64,000 nt of DNA from Micrococcus sp. (GTDB taxonomy: Bacteria > Actinomycetota > Actinomycetes > Actinomycetales > Micrococcaceae). Both the position numbers and the translations under genes were made by a program. Below the pieces are notes generated by a model, which had not been told where the DNA came from, did not search any database, and saw nothing but the letters and a program-made list of their open reading frames with translations. Of the stretch, positions 35,139-42,929 are shown piece by piece (position 1 is the stretch's first letter; every line of letters starts with the position of its first letter). The DNA is taken from assembly GCA_029961105.1 (NCBI GenBank), contig JASBVO010000006.1, forward strand, positions 166,185 to 230,184, written 5' to 3'.

Positions 35139-35948
35139 TCAGGGGGACGGTCGCAGGACGTACCCGGCGCCCCGGACGGTATGGATCATCGGTTCCCGGC
35201 CGGCGTCGATCTTCTTGCGCAGGTAGGAGATGTACAGCTCGACGATGTTGGCCTGCCCGCCGAAGTCGTACTGCCAGACGTGGTCCAGGATCTGCGCCTT
35301 GGACAACACGGCCCGGGGATTCTCCATGAGGTAGCGCAGGAGGTTGAACTGGGTCGCGGTGAGGTCCACCGGCTCGCCGGCGCGCGTGACCTCGTGGGTG
35401 CGGATGTTGAGCACCAGGTCCCCCACCACCAGCTCGTCCGCGTCCTGCGCGGCCACCCCGGAGCGCTGGACCAGCCGGTGCAGGCGGATCAGCACCTCCT
35501 CCAGCGAGAACGGCTTGGTGACGTAGTCGTCCCCGCCGGCCGCCAGGCCCCGGATGCGGTCGTCCACCGAGTCCCGGGCGGTGAGGAACAGCGCCGGCAC
35601 GTCCGGGCGGAAGGCACGGATCCGCTCCAGCACCTGGAGCCCGTCCAGCTCCGGCAGCATCCAGTCCAGAACCAGCACGTCCGGCTGGGCGTTCCGGGCG
35701 GTCTCGACCGCGGCGCGTCCGGCGTGCGCGACGTGCACCTCCCAGCCGCAGAGGGACAGGCCCATGGAGACCAGGTCCGCCAGCATCGGTTCGTCGTCCA
35801 CCACGAGCGCGCGCAGGCGGCTGCCGTCCGGGTGGGAGAGCTTGGGCAGGATCTCGTGCAACGCCGCCAGGGACGTGGGCGAACCGTTCGCGGCGGGCGG
35901 ACCGGAGGCGGGGGAGCCGGACAGCGGGCCGGAAAATGAGGAGGTCAC
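35139..35948 (-). CDS. OmpR-family response regulator, TcrA-like
   Basis: A 269-aa regulator. A ~45-residue N-terminal extension ending LHEILPKLSHPDGSRL precedes the receiver (ALVVDDEPMLADLV, phospho-Asp in VLVLDWMLPELDG, LTARDS, YVTKPFSLEEV). The C-terminal winged helix has LTATQFNLLRYLMENPRAVLSKAQILDHVW and YISYLRKKIDAG. The extension with LHEILPKL is shared by TcrA-like actinobacterial regulators. The GTG start is preceded by CTAGGAGCGAACC. The promoter region is bounded upstream by the IS3 element at 36099. Confidence 0.92.
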   Translation of the reverse strand: MTSSFSGPLSGSPASGPPAANGSPTSLAALHEILPKLSHPDGSRLRALVVDDEPMLADLVSMGLSLCGWEVHVAHAGRAAVETARNAQPDVLVLDWMLPELDGLQVLERIRAFRPDVPALFLTARDSVDDRIRGLAAGGDDYVTKPFSLEEVLIRLHRLVQRSGVAAQDADELVVGDLVLNIRTHEVTRAGEPVDLTATQFNLLRYLMENPRAVLSKAQILDHVWQYDFGGQANIVELYISYLRKKIDAGREPMIHTVRGAGYVLRPSP

Positions 35949-36065
35949 GGTTCGCTCCTAGAGACGGGCGGGTTTTAGGGCGAGGACGCCATGTCCAGTC
36001 CAGACTCCCATCCTGTCAGGAGGATCAGCCAGACCTGTGCCCAGGCTGTGACCTTTTCTCCCCCG

Positions 36066-36093
36066 GAAGCCGCCTGCGGTGCAGCGCGGCTTC
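36066..36093 (-). terminator. Hairpin, probable terminator of the MFS-hydrolase operon, now separated by an IS
   Basis: gaagccgc...gcggcttc, extended inward by ctg/cag with one bulged base around a cggtg loop. If the IS at 36099..37466 is removed, this hairpin lies a few bases after the stop codon of the decayed hydrolase on the same strand. Confidence 0.5.
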
Positions 36094-36098
36094 GGTAC

Positions 36099-36127
36099 TG
36101 AATCGCCCTGGGTTTCTTGGAGGCTCC
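36099..36127 (+). repeat. IS3 left terminal inverted repeat
   Basis: 29 bp beginning TGAATCGCCCTGGGTTTC; the outer 17 bp match the right end perfectly. Confidence 0.88.
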
Positions 36128-36152
36128 TGACCTTGGAAACGAGGATGGAGTC

Positions 36153-36497
36153 ATGCCGAAGGACATCTCGCAGGATCAGCCGACCACGCGTCGGTACAGC
36201 GCGGAAGAGAAGGCCGCAGCCGTCAGGATGGTGCGCACCCTGCGCGCCGAGCTGGGGACCACTCAGGGCACCGTGAAGCGCGTTGCCGAACAGCTCGGTT
36301 ACGGCACCGAATCGGTGCGGACCTGGGTCAAGCAGGCCGATATCGATGAGGGTCACGCTCCGGGCGTCACCACCGATGAGGCAGCACGGATCCGTGCGCT
36401 GGAGCAGGAGAACCGTGAACTGCGTCGTGCCAATGAAATTCTCAAGCGGGCTGCGTCTTTCTTCGGGGCGGAGCTCGACCGCCAACACAAGAGGTAG
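36153..36497 (+). CDS. IS3-family transposase OrfA
   Basis: A 114-aa DNA-binding subunit: helix-turn-helix RYSAEEKAAAVRMVRTLRAEL..TVKRVAEQLGYGTESVRTWVKQA and a leucine-zipper-like segment RIRALEQENRELRRANEILKRA, ending FFGAELDRQHKR. GGATGGAG precedes the ATG. The OrfB frame is open from 36437, so the last 61 nt of orfA overlap it in the -1 phase, where a frameshift would produce the OrfAB transposase; CTTTCTT at 36457-36463 is the best slippery candidate I can see. Confidence 0.9.
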   Translation: MPKDISQDQPTTRRYSAEEKAAAVRMVRTLRAELGTTQGTVKRVAEQLGYGTESVRTWVKQADIDEGHAPGVTTDEAARIRALEQENRELRRANEILKRAASFFGAELDRQHKR

Positions 36498-37435
36498 TTG
36501 CGTTCATCCACGCCCATCGGCACGAGGTCGTCGATGGGCGCCAGCTCGGGGTCGAGCCCATCTGCACCGTCCTGCGCCAGGCAGGAGTGCCGGTGGCCCC
36601 GAGCACGTACTACGCCGCGAAGTCCCGCCGGCCTTCAGTCCGGGCGCAGCGGGATGCGGTGATGATCCAAGTGGTGCGGCAATTGTGGGAGGAGAACTAC
36701 CGGGTCTACGGGGCCAGGAAGATCTGGAAGGCCGCACTGCGTGAGGGCCACCAGATCGGACGGGACCAAGTCGCCCGCCTCATGCGAGTCGAAGGCATCG
36801 AAGGAGTGCGCCGCACCAAGAGGGTCCGCACGACCCGGCCAGATCCCGAGGTGGCCCGTCATCCTGACCTGGTGGTCCGACAGTTCACCGCCGGGGCGCC
36901 GAACCAGTTGTGGGTCACCGACCTGACGTACGTGCCGACCTGGGCCGGAGTTGCCTACGTGTGCTTCATCATCGATGCCTACTCGCGCATGATCGTGGGA
37001 TGGCGCGTCGCCTCACACATGCGGACCTCGATGGTGTTGGATGCGATCGAGATGGCCCGCTGGTCCCGTGGCACCAGACTGGAGGGCTTGCGTTGCCACA
37101 GCGATGCAGGCTCGCAGTTTACGTCCATTCGATATGGGGAGCGGCTGGCCGAGATTGGGGCGGTGCCCTCGATCGGCACCGTGGGTGATAGCTATGACAA
37201 TGCCCTGGCGGAAACGGTGAATGGCTACTACAAGGCCGAGCTGATCCGAGGTCCGGCCCGTGAGGGCCGACCGTGGAGGACCGTCGAGGACGTCGAGCTC
37301 GCCACCCTCGGCTGGGTCCACTGGCACAACAGCACCCGCCTGCACGGCTATCTGGATGACGTGCCCCCAGCAGAGTTCGAGGAAACGTTCTACGCTACAA
37401 ACCGGACCGACCAGACCTTGGTCGGAATCCAATAG
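36437..37435 (+). CDS. IS3-family transposase OrfB (frameshift product, catalytic)
   Basis: The integrase-like catalytic half of the transposase. The frame is open from 36437 and conserved sequence (FIHAHRHEV, GVEPICTVLRQAGVPVAPSTYY) begins upstream of the first possible independent start (GTG 36587), so it is made as an OrfAB fusion by -1 frameshifting. The DDE triad is present: first Asp in LWVTDLTYVPTW, second in CHSDAGSQF, and Glu in DSYDNALAETVNGYYKAEL. The C-terminus WVHWHNSTRLHGYLDDVPPAEFE is typical of the family. No internal stop, so probably functional. Confidence 0.9.
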   Translation, partial: NSQAGCVFLRGGARPPTQEVVAFIHAHRHEVVDGRQLGVEPICTVLRQAGVPVAPSTYYAAKSRRPSVRAQRDAVMIQVVRQLWEENYRVYGARKIWKAALREGHQIGRDQVARLMRVEGIEGVRRTKRVRTTRPDPEVARHPDLVVRQFTAGAPNQLWVTDLTYVPTWAGVAYVCFIIDAYSRMIVGWRVASHMRTSMVLDAIEMARWSRGTRLEGLRCHSDAGSQFTSIRYGERLAEIGAVPSIGTVGDSYDNALAETVNGYYKAELIRGPAREGRPWRTVEDVELATLGWVHWHNSTRLHGYLDDVPPAEFEETFYATNRTDQTLVGIQ

Positions 37436-37437
37436 AA

Positions 37438-37466
37438 CGAGTCTCCATCAAACCCAGGGCGATTCA
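37438..37466 (-). repeat. IS3 right terminal inverted repeat
   Basis: Inverse of the left end; the outer 17 bp AAACCCAGGGCGATTCA are perfect, the inner bases differ at four of twelve positions. Confidence 0.88.
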
Positions 37467-37473
37467 GTACCGC

Positions 37474-38005
37474 TCACGCCACCGTCGGCAGGAATCCGGC
37501 GAGGGCCTCGGTGAACGCCTCGGGCCGCTCAGTGTTGATCTCGTGCCCCGCACCGTCGACCACCGTCAGCCGGGCTCCGGGTATGCCAGCGGCCAGGGCT
37601 CGCTGCACTGCGCAGGATGCGCTGGCGGCTGGTGCCGTCCGGCGCGATGACCCGGCGGGGCAGGATCCGGGTCAGGCCGGCCTGCAGCGCCATCAGCACC
37701 CGGGGCGGGTGGACCTGGCCACCGGAGATCACGTGGGAGGCCACGCGGGCCGGGTGGGTGATGGCCAGCTGGGTGGCCAGCATCGCCCCGAGGGACAGTT
37801 CGCACACGTGAGCCCGGTCGACGCCGAGTCGGTCCAGTCCGGCCACGACCTCGTCCACCGCGCGGCCGACGCTGAACTCACCATCGCCGTCCGACAGCCC
37901 GGCGATCCGGGGAGCATGGCCGACGAATCCGTCCGGCAGTCCCGCGACCTGAGCGCGCCAGGAGTCCGGGCCGGTTCCCATGCCCTGCCCGGGGGACTGG
38001 GCCAT
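37474..38005 (-). pseudogene. Decayed alpha/beta hydrolase (internal deletion plus frameshift)
   Basis: The N-terminal two-thirds read in the frame of ORF 37529..38296: oxyanion region GMGTGPDSWRAQVAGLPDG, nucleophile elbow VCELSLGAMLATQ (Ser kept, usual preceding Gly replaced by Glu), then PRRVIAPDGTSRQRIL. Near 37610 the frame breaks. The C-terminal end, RALAAGIPGARLTVVDGAGHEINTERPEAFTEALAGF with the catalytic His, continues in another phase to the stop at 37474. The stretch that should lie between (cap end and catalytic Asp strand) is missing, so both a deletion and a frameshift are present. It starts 15 bp after the MFS gene and was probably co-transcribed with it; the IS3 lies 8 bp beyond its stop. 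Confidence 0.82.
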
Positions 38006-38019
38006 CCTGGGAGCGCTCC

Positions 38020-39321
38020 TCAGCGGTTCCGGGAGAACAGCATCCCCACGCAGCCGGCCGCCAGGGCCGTGAGCAGGGTCAGTGCCGCCGGCACGAGCGC
38101 CCAGAGGTCGCCCACGACACCCAACCCCACGCAAAACCCGCCCATGCACAGATAGGCGATCGCGAAGTACCGGCTCATCAGGGAGCCGGCCCGCGCCGGG
38201 TGGCGGCGCACGAGCTCGCCCATCTCCTGGGTGGCGCTCAAGTACGTGAAGCCATGCCCGACGCCGGCCCCCACCGAGGCGACCAGCGCCAGCCACACCT
38301 GCCCGGTCAGCAGCATCGCGGCGAAGCCGGCGATCCCCAGGATGACGAACGCGAAGCCGAGGCGCCGGGCCACGGGGTAGGCGACATCGCGGGACAGGAC
38401 CTGGACGAGGCCGGCCACGCCGAGGACGATGGCCACGATCCCACCCAGTGCAGTGAGGCTGTCCACCTCCAGTGCGGCGCCGATCAGTCCCGGCCCCACG
38501 GACTGGTACAGCCCGATCATCGACCAGCTGGTCGCGGCCGTCAGGCTGATCATCAGGTGGCTGCGCGGCTGAACGACTGCGGCCGGTGGTCCTCCTGCCG
38601 CTGGCTCCGCCATGCCGTCGGCCACCGGAGTCCGGCCCTCCGCCGCGGTGGCACCATCCGTGCCCGCGCCCGTGTCCGTGCCCGCGCCCGTGTCCGTGCC
38701 CCCGTCCGTGTCCGTGCTCCCGCCCGCGTTCCCGGACGCGAGCGCCCCGGGCGCTGCCGGCACGGCCCCGTGCACGATCAGCAGGACCAGCACGGCCACG
38801 AGCGCCAGCGCCACACCGATCATGGGGGCTGTGGTCCCCCCCGAGGCATCCGCCAGCACGCCCGCGACCAGCGGGCCCAGGCAGGCGCCGAGGATCGCCG
38901 TCAGCGTGACGAGCAGGGCGGTGTAGGTGCGTGGCCGCGGGGGGACGGCCTGGTACAGGGCGGCGCTGCTGGCGGTCATGACGACGCCGAGGGCCAGGCC
39001 CTGCACGGCGCGGGCCCCGATCAGTGTCACCGGGCCGGCGGCCACCGCGAGGGCCAGGGCGGCCAGCACGGACACGGCCACGGCCCAGACCATGAGCGTC
39101 CTCGGAGGAAACCGCAGCAACCAGCGACCCGTCAGGATGAGCCCCGGGATGAGCCCGGCGACGTAGACCGCGTAGACGAGGGTCTGGACGGTGGCGGGGA
39201 AGCCCATCTGCTCGCGCCAGGCGGCGTACAGCACGGTGGGGGCGTTGACAGCGGCGAACGCGATGAGCGCGGCGAGGAAACCGGTGATCCGGGGTACGGG
39301 GCGCGTCTCGGTCACCCCCAC
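38020..39321 (-). CDS. MFS transporter
   Basis: A 433-aa permease with 12 predicted helices in two sets of six. The N-terminal half has GFLAALIAFAAVNAPTVLYAAWRE and ARAVQGLALGVVMTASSAALYQAVP; the loop between the halves (residues ~190-245) contains the repetitive TDTDGGTDTGAGTDTGAGTD and is longer than usual. The second half includes SVGAGVGHGFTYLSATQEMGELV. The substrate is unknown; the sequence resembles drug/metabolite efflux MFS proteins. It was probably the first gene of an operon with the now-decayed hydrolase. Confidence 0.88.
   Translation of the reverse strand: MGVTETRPVPRITGFLAALIAFAAVNAPTVLYAAWREQMGFPATVQTLVYAVYVAGLIPGLILTGRWLLRFPPRTLMVWAVAVSVLAALALAVAAGPVTLIGARAVQGLALGVVMTASSAALYQAVPPRPRTYTALLVTLTAILGACLGPLVAGVLADASGGTTAPMIGVALALVAVLVLLIVHGAVPAAPGALASGNAGGSTDTDGGTDTGAGTDTGAGTDGATAAEGRTPVADGMAEPAAGGPPAAVVQPRSHLMISLTAATSWSMIGLYQSVGPGLIGAALEVDSLTALGGIVAIVLGVAGLVQVLSRDVAYPVARRLGFAFVILGIAGFAAMLLTGQVWLALVASVGAGVGHGFTYLSATQEMGELVRRHPARAGSLMSRYFAIAYLCMGGFCVGLGVVGDLWALVPAALTLLTALAAGCVGMLFSRNR
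38661..38714. repeat. 18-bp tandem repeat within the MFS central loop
   Basis: Two identical 18-base units tgcccgcgcccgtgtccg and a third with two changes, in frame, encoding repeated Thr-Gly-Ala-Gly-Thr-Asp. Copy number could vary without breaking the frame. Confidence 0.88.
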
Positions 39322-39443
39322 CCCTCTCCGGCCAGCGACCGTCCAGTCCTCCGCTTGGTCGGTCAGCCCGTCACGGGGACGGGCACGGCGACCCGCGCCG
39401 GCGCACCAAGCGCCCGGCGCTCCTTCGATGGTACTGCGGCCGG

Positions 39444-39812
39444 TCAGCCCTCCTTGCCCGGCTGGTCCGGCTCGGTCGCCTGGTCGTCCTCGACCATGAC
39501 GTACCGGTAGCCCTCCTGGAAGGGCTTGGGCGGGCTGGTATGGCGCTGGATGACGTCCTCATCACCCTCGACGTCCTCGCCGGCTGCCCGCCGGACGCTG
39601 GCCGGCGGCTCCTTGCCCTGCGTCCGGTACGCCGTGGCCACTCGCTGGGCCCGTTCCACCCGGAGCTGCTCGCGGGGGTTCAGGCCGGGCTGGCGGCTGG
39701 CCGGTCCGTACACGTCGTTGGCTGCGAAGCGGATCCGCCACAGGATCCGGTACCCCAGCGACAGGCCCGTGTTGTCCTTGACCAGGGGATGGCTCTTCTC
39801 GTACTCGTGCAT
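39444..39812 (-). CDS. Hypothetical protein
   Basis: A 122-aa charged soluble protein, not recognised. It starts MHEYEKSHPLVKDNTGLSLGYRILW, contains YGPASRQPGLNPREQLRVERAQRVATAYR and ends with an acidic EDDQATEPDQPGKEG. No signal peptide, membrane helix or known motif. Good coding bias and GGGAGG upstream of the ATG support it as real. It is read between the ZIP transporter and the MFS gene on the same strand but with gaps of over 100 bp, so an operon is uncertain. Confidence 0.68.
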   Translation of the reverse strand: MHEYEKSHPLVKDNTGLSLGYRILWRIRFAANDVYGPASRQPGLNPREQLRVERAQRVATAYRTQGKEPPASVRRAAGEDVEGDEDVIQRHTSPPKPFQEGYRYVMVEDDQATEPDQPGKEG

Positions 39813-39952
39813 GACATGCCTCCCAGAGGACTGCCGTTGCGACGCAACGGCCGCACCTCCAGTCTAGATTCGGCATGGGGGAAGGTGAACGGCTGGCGAC
39901 CGTGGGCCGGCCGCGGCGCTCAGGACAGGCGGCGTTGCGGCGCGGCCACGCC

Positions 39953-40744
39953 TCAGGCCAGCGACAGCGCGAAGGACAGGGCGAAGCCGGCCGTGGTGCT
40001 CACGGCCACGGCCGGGCCGCCGTGTTCGTAGGCCTCCGGCATCAGGGTGTCGGCCAGTGAGGCGATGACGGCACCGGCGGCGAAGGCCAGTGGCAGGGAG
40101 ATCGTCTCGGGGTCGGTACGGGCCAGCGGGCCCGCGCCGACCACCACGGCCACCACCAGCAGCACGGCGCAGACCGTCCAGAGCAGGACGGCCTTCACCC
40201 GGGACATGCCCCGCTCGCGCATCGATGCCGCACCCACCAGGGATTCCGGCAGATTGGACACGAAGATGGCCGCGAGCAGGGCCAGGCCACCCGTGCCCTC
40301 CGAGAGCGAGACGCCCAGGGCCACGTTCTCCGGCACGCCGTCGAGGGTCACGGCGGCCAGCAGGGCCAGGCCGGCCGCGCCACTGGAGGATGAGGCCTGG
40401 GGCGCCTGGCCGTGTGCTGCGGCATCGGTGTCCAGTTTCGCGCTGCCCTGCTGCAGCTCGGCCTCCTCGGACGAGGAGCCGGGCTGCGCCCAGCGGTCGA
40501 GCAGCGCGCTCAGGACCGTGAACACCACGGCACCCACGAACAGGCCGATCACGGCCCGCCAGAGGCCGCCGCGCTCGTAGGAGTCCTCGAACAGCTCGAA
40601 GGTCAGTGCAGTGATCAGGGCCCCGGCAGCGAAGGAGAGCAGGATGGCCAGGAGGCGCTTGGGCAACTCGAAACGCACGCCGATCAGGGCGCCGATGACG
40701 AGGGCGCTGGAGGCGATGACGCCGAAGACGAGGGACTCGGCCAT
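39953..40744 (-). CDS. ZIP-family divalent metal transporter
   Basis: A 263-aa membrane protein with about eight helices, likely importing Zn2+, Fe2+ or Mn2+. Metal-site-like motifs are TLDGVPENVALGVSLSEG and SNLPESLVGAASM (cf. the HxxPEG/NLPEG pattern, with Asp replacing the first His), plus SLADTLMPEAYEHGG. The loop after helix 3 (SSSEEAELQQGSAKLDTDAAAHGQAP) is soluble. Start at 40744 (MAESLVFG) is chosen; it lacks its own good Shine-Dalgarno, but a 20-codon leader ORF with a strong one ends 13 bp upstream and could couple translation. Confidence 0.85.
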   Translation of the reverse strand: MAESLVFGVIASSALVIGALIGVRFELPKRLLAILLSFAAGALITALTFELFEDSYERGGLWRAVIGLFVGAVVFTVLSALLDRWAQPGSSSEEAELQQGSAKLDTDAAAHGQAPQASSSSGAAGLALLAAVTLDGVPENVALGVSLSEGTGGLALLAAIFVSNLPESLVGAASMRERGMSRVKAVLLWTVCAVLLVVAVVVGAGPLARTDPETISLPLAFAAGAVIASLADTLMPEAYEHGGPAVAVSTTAGFALSFALSLA

Positions 40745-40757
40745 GGCTTGAGAGGGC

Positions 40758-40820
40758 TCAGACGGCCCGGTCGGGGCCGGCCTCGGTGGCCGTGGAGCCG
40801 GAAGGAATCTGCTCACTCAT
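40758..40820 (-). CDS. Possible 20-residue leader peptide upstream of the ZIP gene
   Basis: ATG at 40820 preceded by GATGAGGAGAGCGTC (a strong Shine-Dalgarno) encodes MSEQIPSGSTATEAGPDRAV then stops; the ZIP start lies 13 bp further. It carries no metal-binding residues such as Cys or His, so translational coupling is more likely than a sensor peptide. An alternative is that a sequence error hides a longer ZIP N-terminus. Confidence 0.5.
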   Translation of the reverse strand: MSEQIPSGSTATEAGPDRAV

Positions 40821-41052
40821 GACGCTCTCCTCATCGGGGTCTCCCGCTGCGGCGGGCCCATGCCCACTGCACGGAGGGCCATGATCCGCACCGGGCCGAC
40901 CACGTCTGCGGTGTGGACACAAGGCTTCCGGAGTGGCGTGCGGGTGGCAATGTCTGCGGCCCCGCGCCCCTTGTCCGTGAACCTGGGGTCTGCTTAGGAT
41001 CGACAGCACTCTGCAGGCCAAGGAAGTCCAGTACTCACGGGAGATGAGGACC

Positions 41053-41319
41053 ATGGCAGACCAAACGAGGGTGACCGATGACAGCGTGCAGGTTCGCCAA
41101 CTCAACCACTACCAGTTCAGTTTCCGCGCCGGGGACCAGAACAACGACGGGATGTGGACCCTTCAGTTGGTGCTCGACGAGGGTGCCTGGGAGGAGATCA
41201 TCACGGTGACCGCCGAGGACGCCGACGTCCTCCAGGAGCTGTTCGTCGCCAACAAGACGGTGTTCTACGACATCAAGCGGCGACTGTTCATGTTCGGCGT
41301 GAAGAAGCCCGGACACTGA
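41053..41319 (+). CDS. Hypothetical protein, small soluble
   Basis: An 88-aa protein, not recognised: ADQTRVTDDSVQVRQLNHYQFSFRAGDQNN, then acidic WTLQLVLDEGAWEEIITVTAEDADVLQELF and a basic tail YDIKRRLFMFGVKKPGH. Predicted alpha/beta, cytosolic, no motif. A TTAGGAT-type -10 (about 40995) and GGGAGATGAGG before the ATG support expression. ATG 41044 is an alternative start. It is convergent with the hydrolase downstream and divergent from the ZIP operon. Confidence 0.7.
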   Translation: MADQTRVTDDSVQVRQLNHYQFSFRAGDQNNDGMWTLQLVLDEGAWEEIITVTAEDADVLQELFVANKTVFYDIKRRLFMFGVKKPGH

Positions 41320-41361
41320 GCCGGCGCACGCCGAGGCCGGGCGGCCGGTCCGCCCCGGATT

Positions 41362-42054
41362 TCACTCCGATTCCCCGCCGTCAGCGCCGGGTGGTCGGGG
41401 CACCAGGTACCGCACGAACCAGTCGCGGGCCAGCCGGGCAGCCTCCTCGAGGGTGCCGCGTTCCGGGAACAGGTGGGTGGCCCCCTCCACGACCTCCAGC
41501 CGGTGCTCACAGTGCAGTTGCGTCCGCGCACGGGCGTTGAGCTCCAGCACCTGGTGGTCCCGCCCGCCCACGATCAACAGCGTGGGGGCCCGGACCAGGT
41601 GCAGCCTCGGCGCCGCCAGGTCCGGCCGCCCTCCCCGGGAGACGACGGCGGCCACCCGCGCCCCGGGCTCGGCCGCCGCCCAGAGCGCGGCGCCTGCGCC
41701 GGTGCTGGCCCCGAAGAAGCCGACGGAAGAGGACATGGTCTCCGGTTGCTGGTGCACCCAGGCCTCGGCGAGGGTCAGCCGCTGGGCGAGCAGCGGGATG
41801 TCGAAGACGTTCCCGCGGTCGTCCGCCTCCTCCTCCGTGAGCAGGTCCAGGAGCAGCGTGCCCAGGCCGGCCTCCTGAAGCACCGAGGCGACATACCGGT
41901 TGCGCGTGCTGTGCCGGCTGCTGCCGCTGCCGTGGGCGAAGACGACCACCGGCACGCTCGACGCCGGCAGGTGGAAGTGGCCCTCGAGCCCTGCGGGCTC
42001 CGCGGGGATCAGCACGTCCCGGCCCGCACCCACCCTGTCCAGGGACTCCGCCAT
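41362..42054 (-). CDS. Dienelactone hydrolase-like alpha/beta hydrolase
   Basis: A 230-aa cytosolic hydrolase with an intact triad: nucleophile Ser in GFFGASTGAGAAL, Asp in IVGGRDHQVLEL and His in VEGATHLFPERG, plus the oxyanion loop VVVFAHGSGSSRHS. The overall form matches the dienelactone hydrolase/phosphoribosyltransferase-associated alpha/beta group; the substrate is unknown. Start 42054 (MAESLDRVG) has AGGAG three bases upstream; the ORF-track start at 42369 has no support. Confidence 0.87.
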   Translation of the reverse strand: MAESLDRVGAGRDVLIPAEPAGLEGHFHLPASSVPVVVFAHGSGSSRHSTRNRYVASVLQEAGLGTLLLDLLTEEEADDRGNVFDIPLLAQRLTLAEAWVHQQPETMSSSVGFFGASTGAGAALWAAAEPGARVAAVVSRGGRPDLAAPRLHLVRAPTLLIVGGRDHQVLELNARARTQLHCEHRLEVVEGATHLFPERGTLEEAARLARDWFVRYLVPRPPGADGGESE

Positions 42055-42190
42055 GGCTCCTGACCTTTCCCGCGGTGGCGCTACGCGGCCGGGATCCTGG
42101 ACGGACCGGCAGCCGCGCGCCGCCCGACGACTGTCCACGGTCAGCGTAGGACGCCCGGTCCGCAGCCGGGTAGGGGCGGGCAGCGGCTGA

Positions 42191-42922
42191 TCAGGCGCGT
42201 GGCGCGGAGCCGGCCGGCTTGGTCGCCCAGTGGATCGCCAGGGTGCCGAACAGGTGCGTCTCGTGGCCCACGTCCACGAACCCGGCGTCCTCGAGCAGCT
42301 CCTGGATCTGTGCCGGGGTCTTGAAGCCCCGGCTGGTGGCCGAGAGGTATTCGTAGGCGGCGGAGTCACCGGTGATCATCCGGGACAGCCGGGGCACCAC
42401 GTGCTTGATGTAGGCGGTGGAGAAGGGCTTGATGATGTTCTCCGGGGCCGGGGACGTCTCCAGCGCCACCATCCGGCCGCCGGGCTTCAGCACCCTGAAC
42501 TGCTCGGCCAGGGTGGTGGGGATGTCCGCCACGTTGCGCAGCAGGTAGCCGTGGGTGACGGCGTCGAAGGTCTCGTCCGCGAAGGGCAGGTCCATGGCGT
42601 CCGCCTCGACCCAGGTGATCTGGTCGCCGCCGGGCCGTGCCCTGCCGACCTCCATCATCTCGGGGGCGAAGTCCGCCCCGGTGATCCTGGCCCCGTAGTG
42701 GGAGCGCAGCACCTGAAGCGCGATGTCCCCCGTGCCGGTGGCCAGGTCCAGCACGACCGGGGCGTCCGGAAGCTCCGCCCGTTCCACCGTCCGCCGCACG
42801 AACCGGGGCTCCTGCCCCCACGTCATGACGAGGTTCATCAGGTCATAGCGGCCGGCGATGCCGTCGAACATGGAGGAGACCTGGGCGCCGTGGTCGTCAG
42901 GGGCGGGATGCTGGGTGTTCAC
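42191..42922 (-). CDS. menG: Demethylmenaquinone methyltransferase
   Basis: A 243-aa SAM-dependent C-methyltransferase, UbiE/MenG family, making menaquinone from demethylmenaquinone. Signatures: VSSMFDGIAGRYDLMNLVMTWGQ, SAM motif VLDLATGTGDIALQVL, ADAMDLPFADETFDAVTHGYLLRN and FRVLKPGGRMVALETSPAP. Actinobacteria use menaquinone as their sole respiratory quinone, so this should be essential or important. The GTG at 42922 (VNTQHPAP) follows a TAGCGT element by 7 nt and is preferred to the longer ORF. Confidence 0.93.
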   Translation of the reverse strand: MNTQHPAPDDHGAQVSSMFDGIAGRYDLMNLVMTWGQEPRFVRRTVERAELPDAPVVLDLATGTGDIALQVLRSHYGARITGADFAPEMMEVGRARPGGDQITWVEADAMDLPFADETFDAVTHGYLLRNVADIPTTLAEQFRVLKPGGRMVALETSPAPENIIKPFSTAYIKHVVPRLSRMITGDSAAYEYLSATSRGFKTPAQIQELLEDAGFVDVGHETHLFGTLAIHWATKPAGSAPRA

Positions 42923-42929
42923 CCGCCCC

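Larger units (their letters stand above)
36099..37466 (+). mobile_element. Complete IS3-family insertion sequence, 1368 bp
   Basis: Ends are TGAATCGCCCTGGGTTT (left) and its exact inverse on the right, extending imperfectly to 29 bp (25 of 29 matching). It is flanked by GTAC on both sides (36095..36098 and 37467..37470), a plausible 4-bp target duplication, although GTAC is itself palindromic. It encodes OrfA and OrfB in overlapping phases, as IS3 elements do. Both orfs look intact, so it may be active and recently inserted. Confidence 0.9.

Noticed and set aside
40836-41043. Metal riboswitch before the ZIP gene
   Set aside because: No recognisable Mn2+ or other riboswitch consensus; the leader ORF explains the visible signals better.
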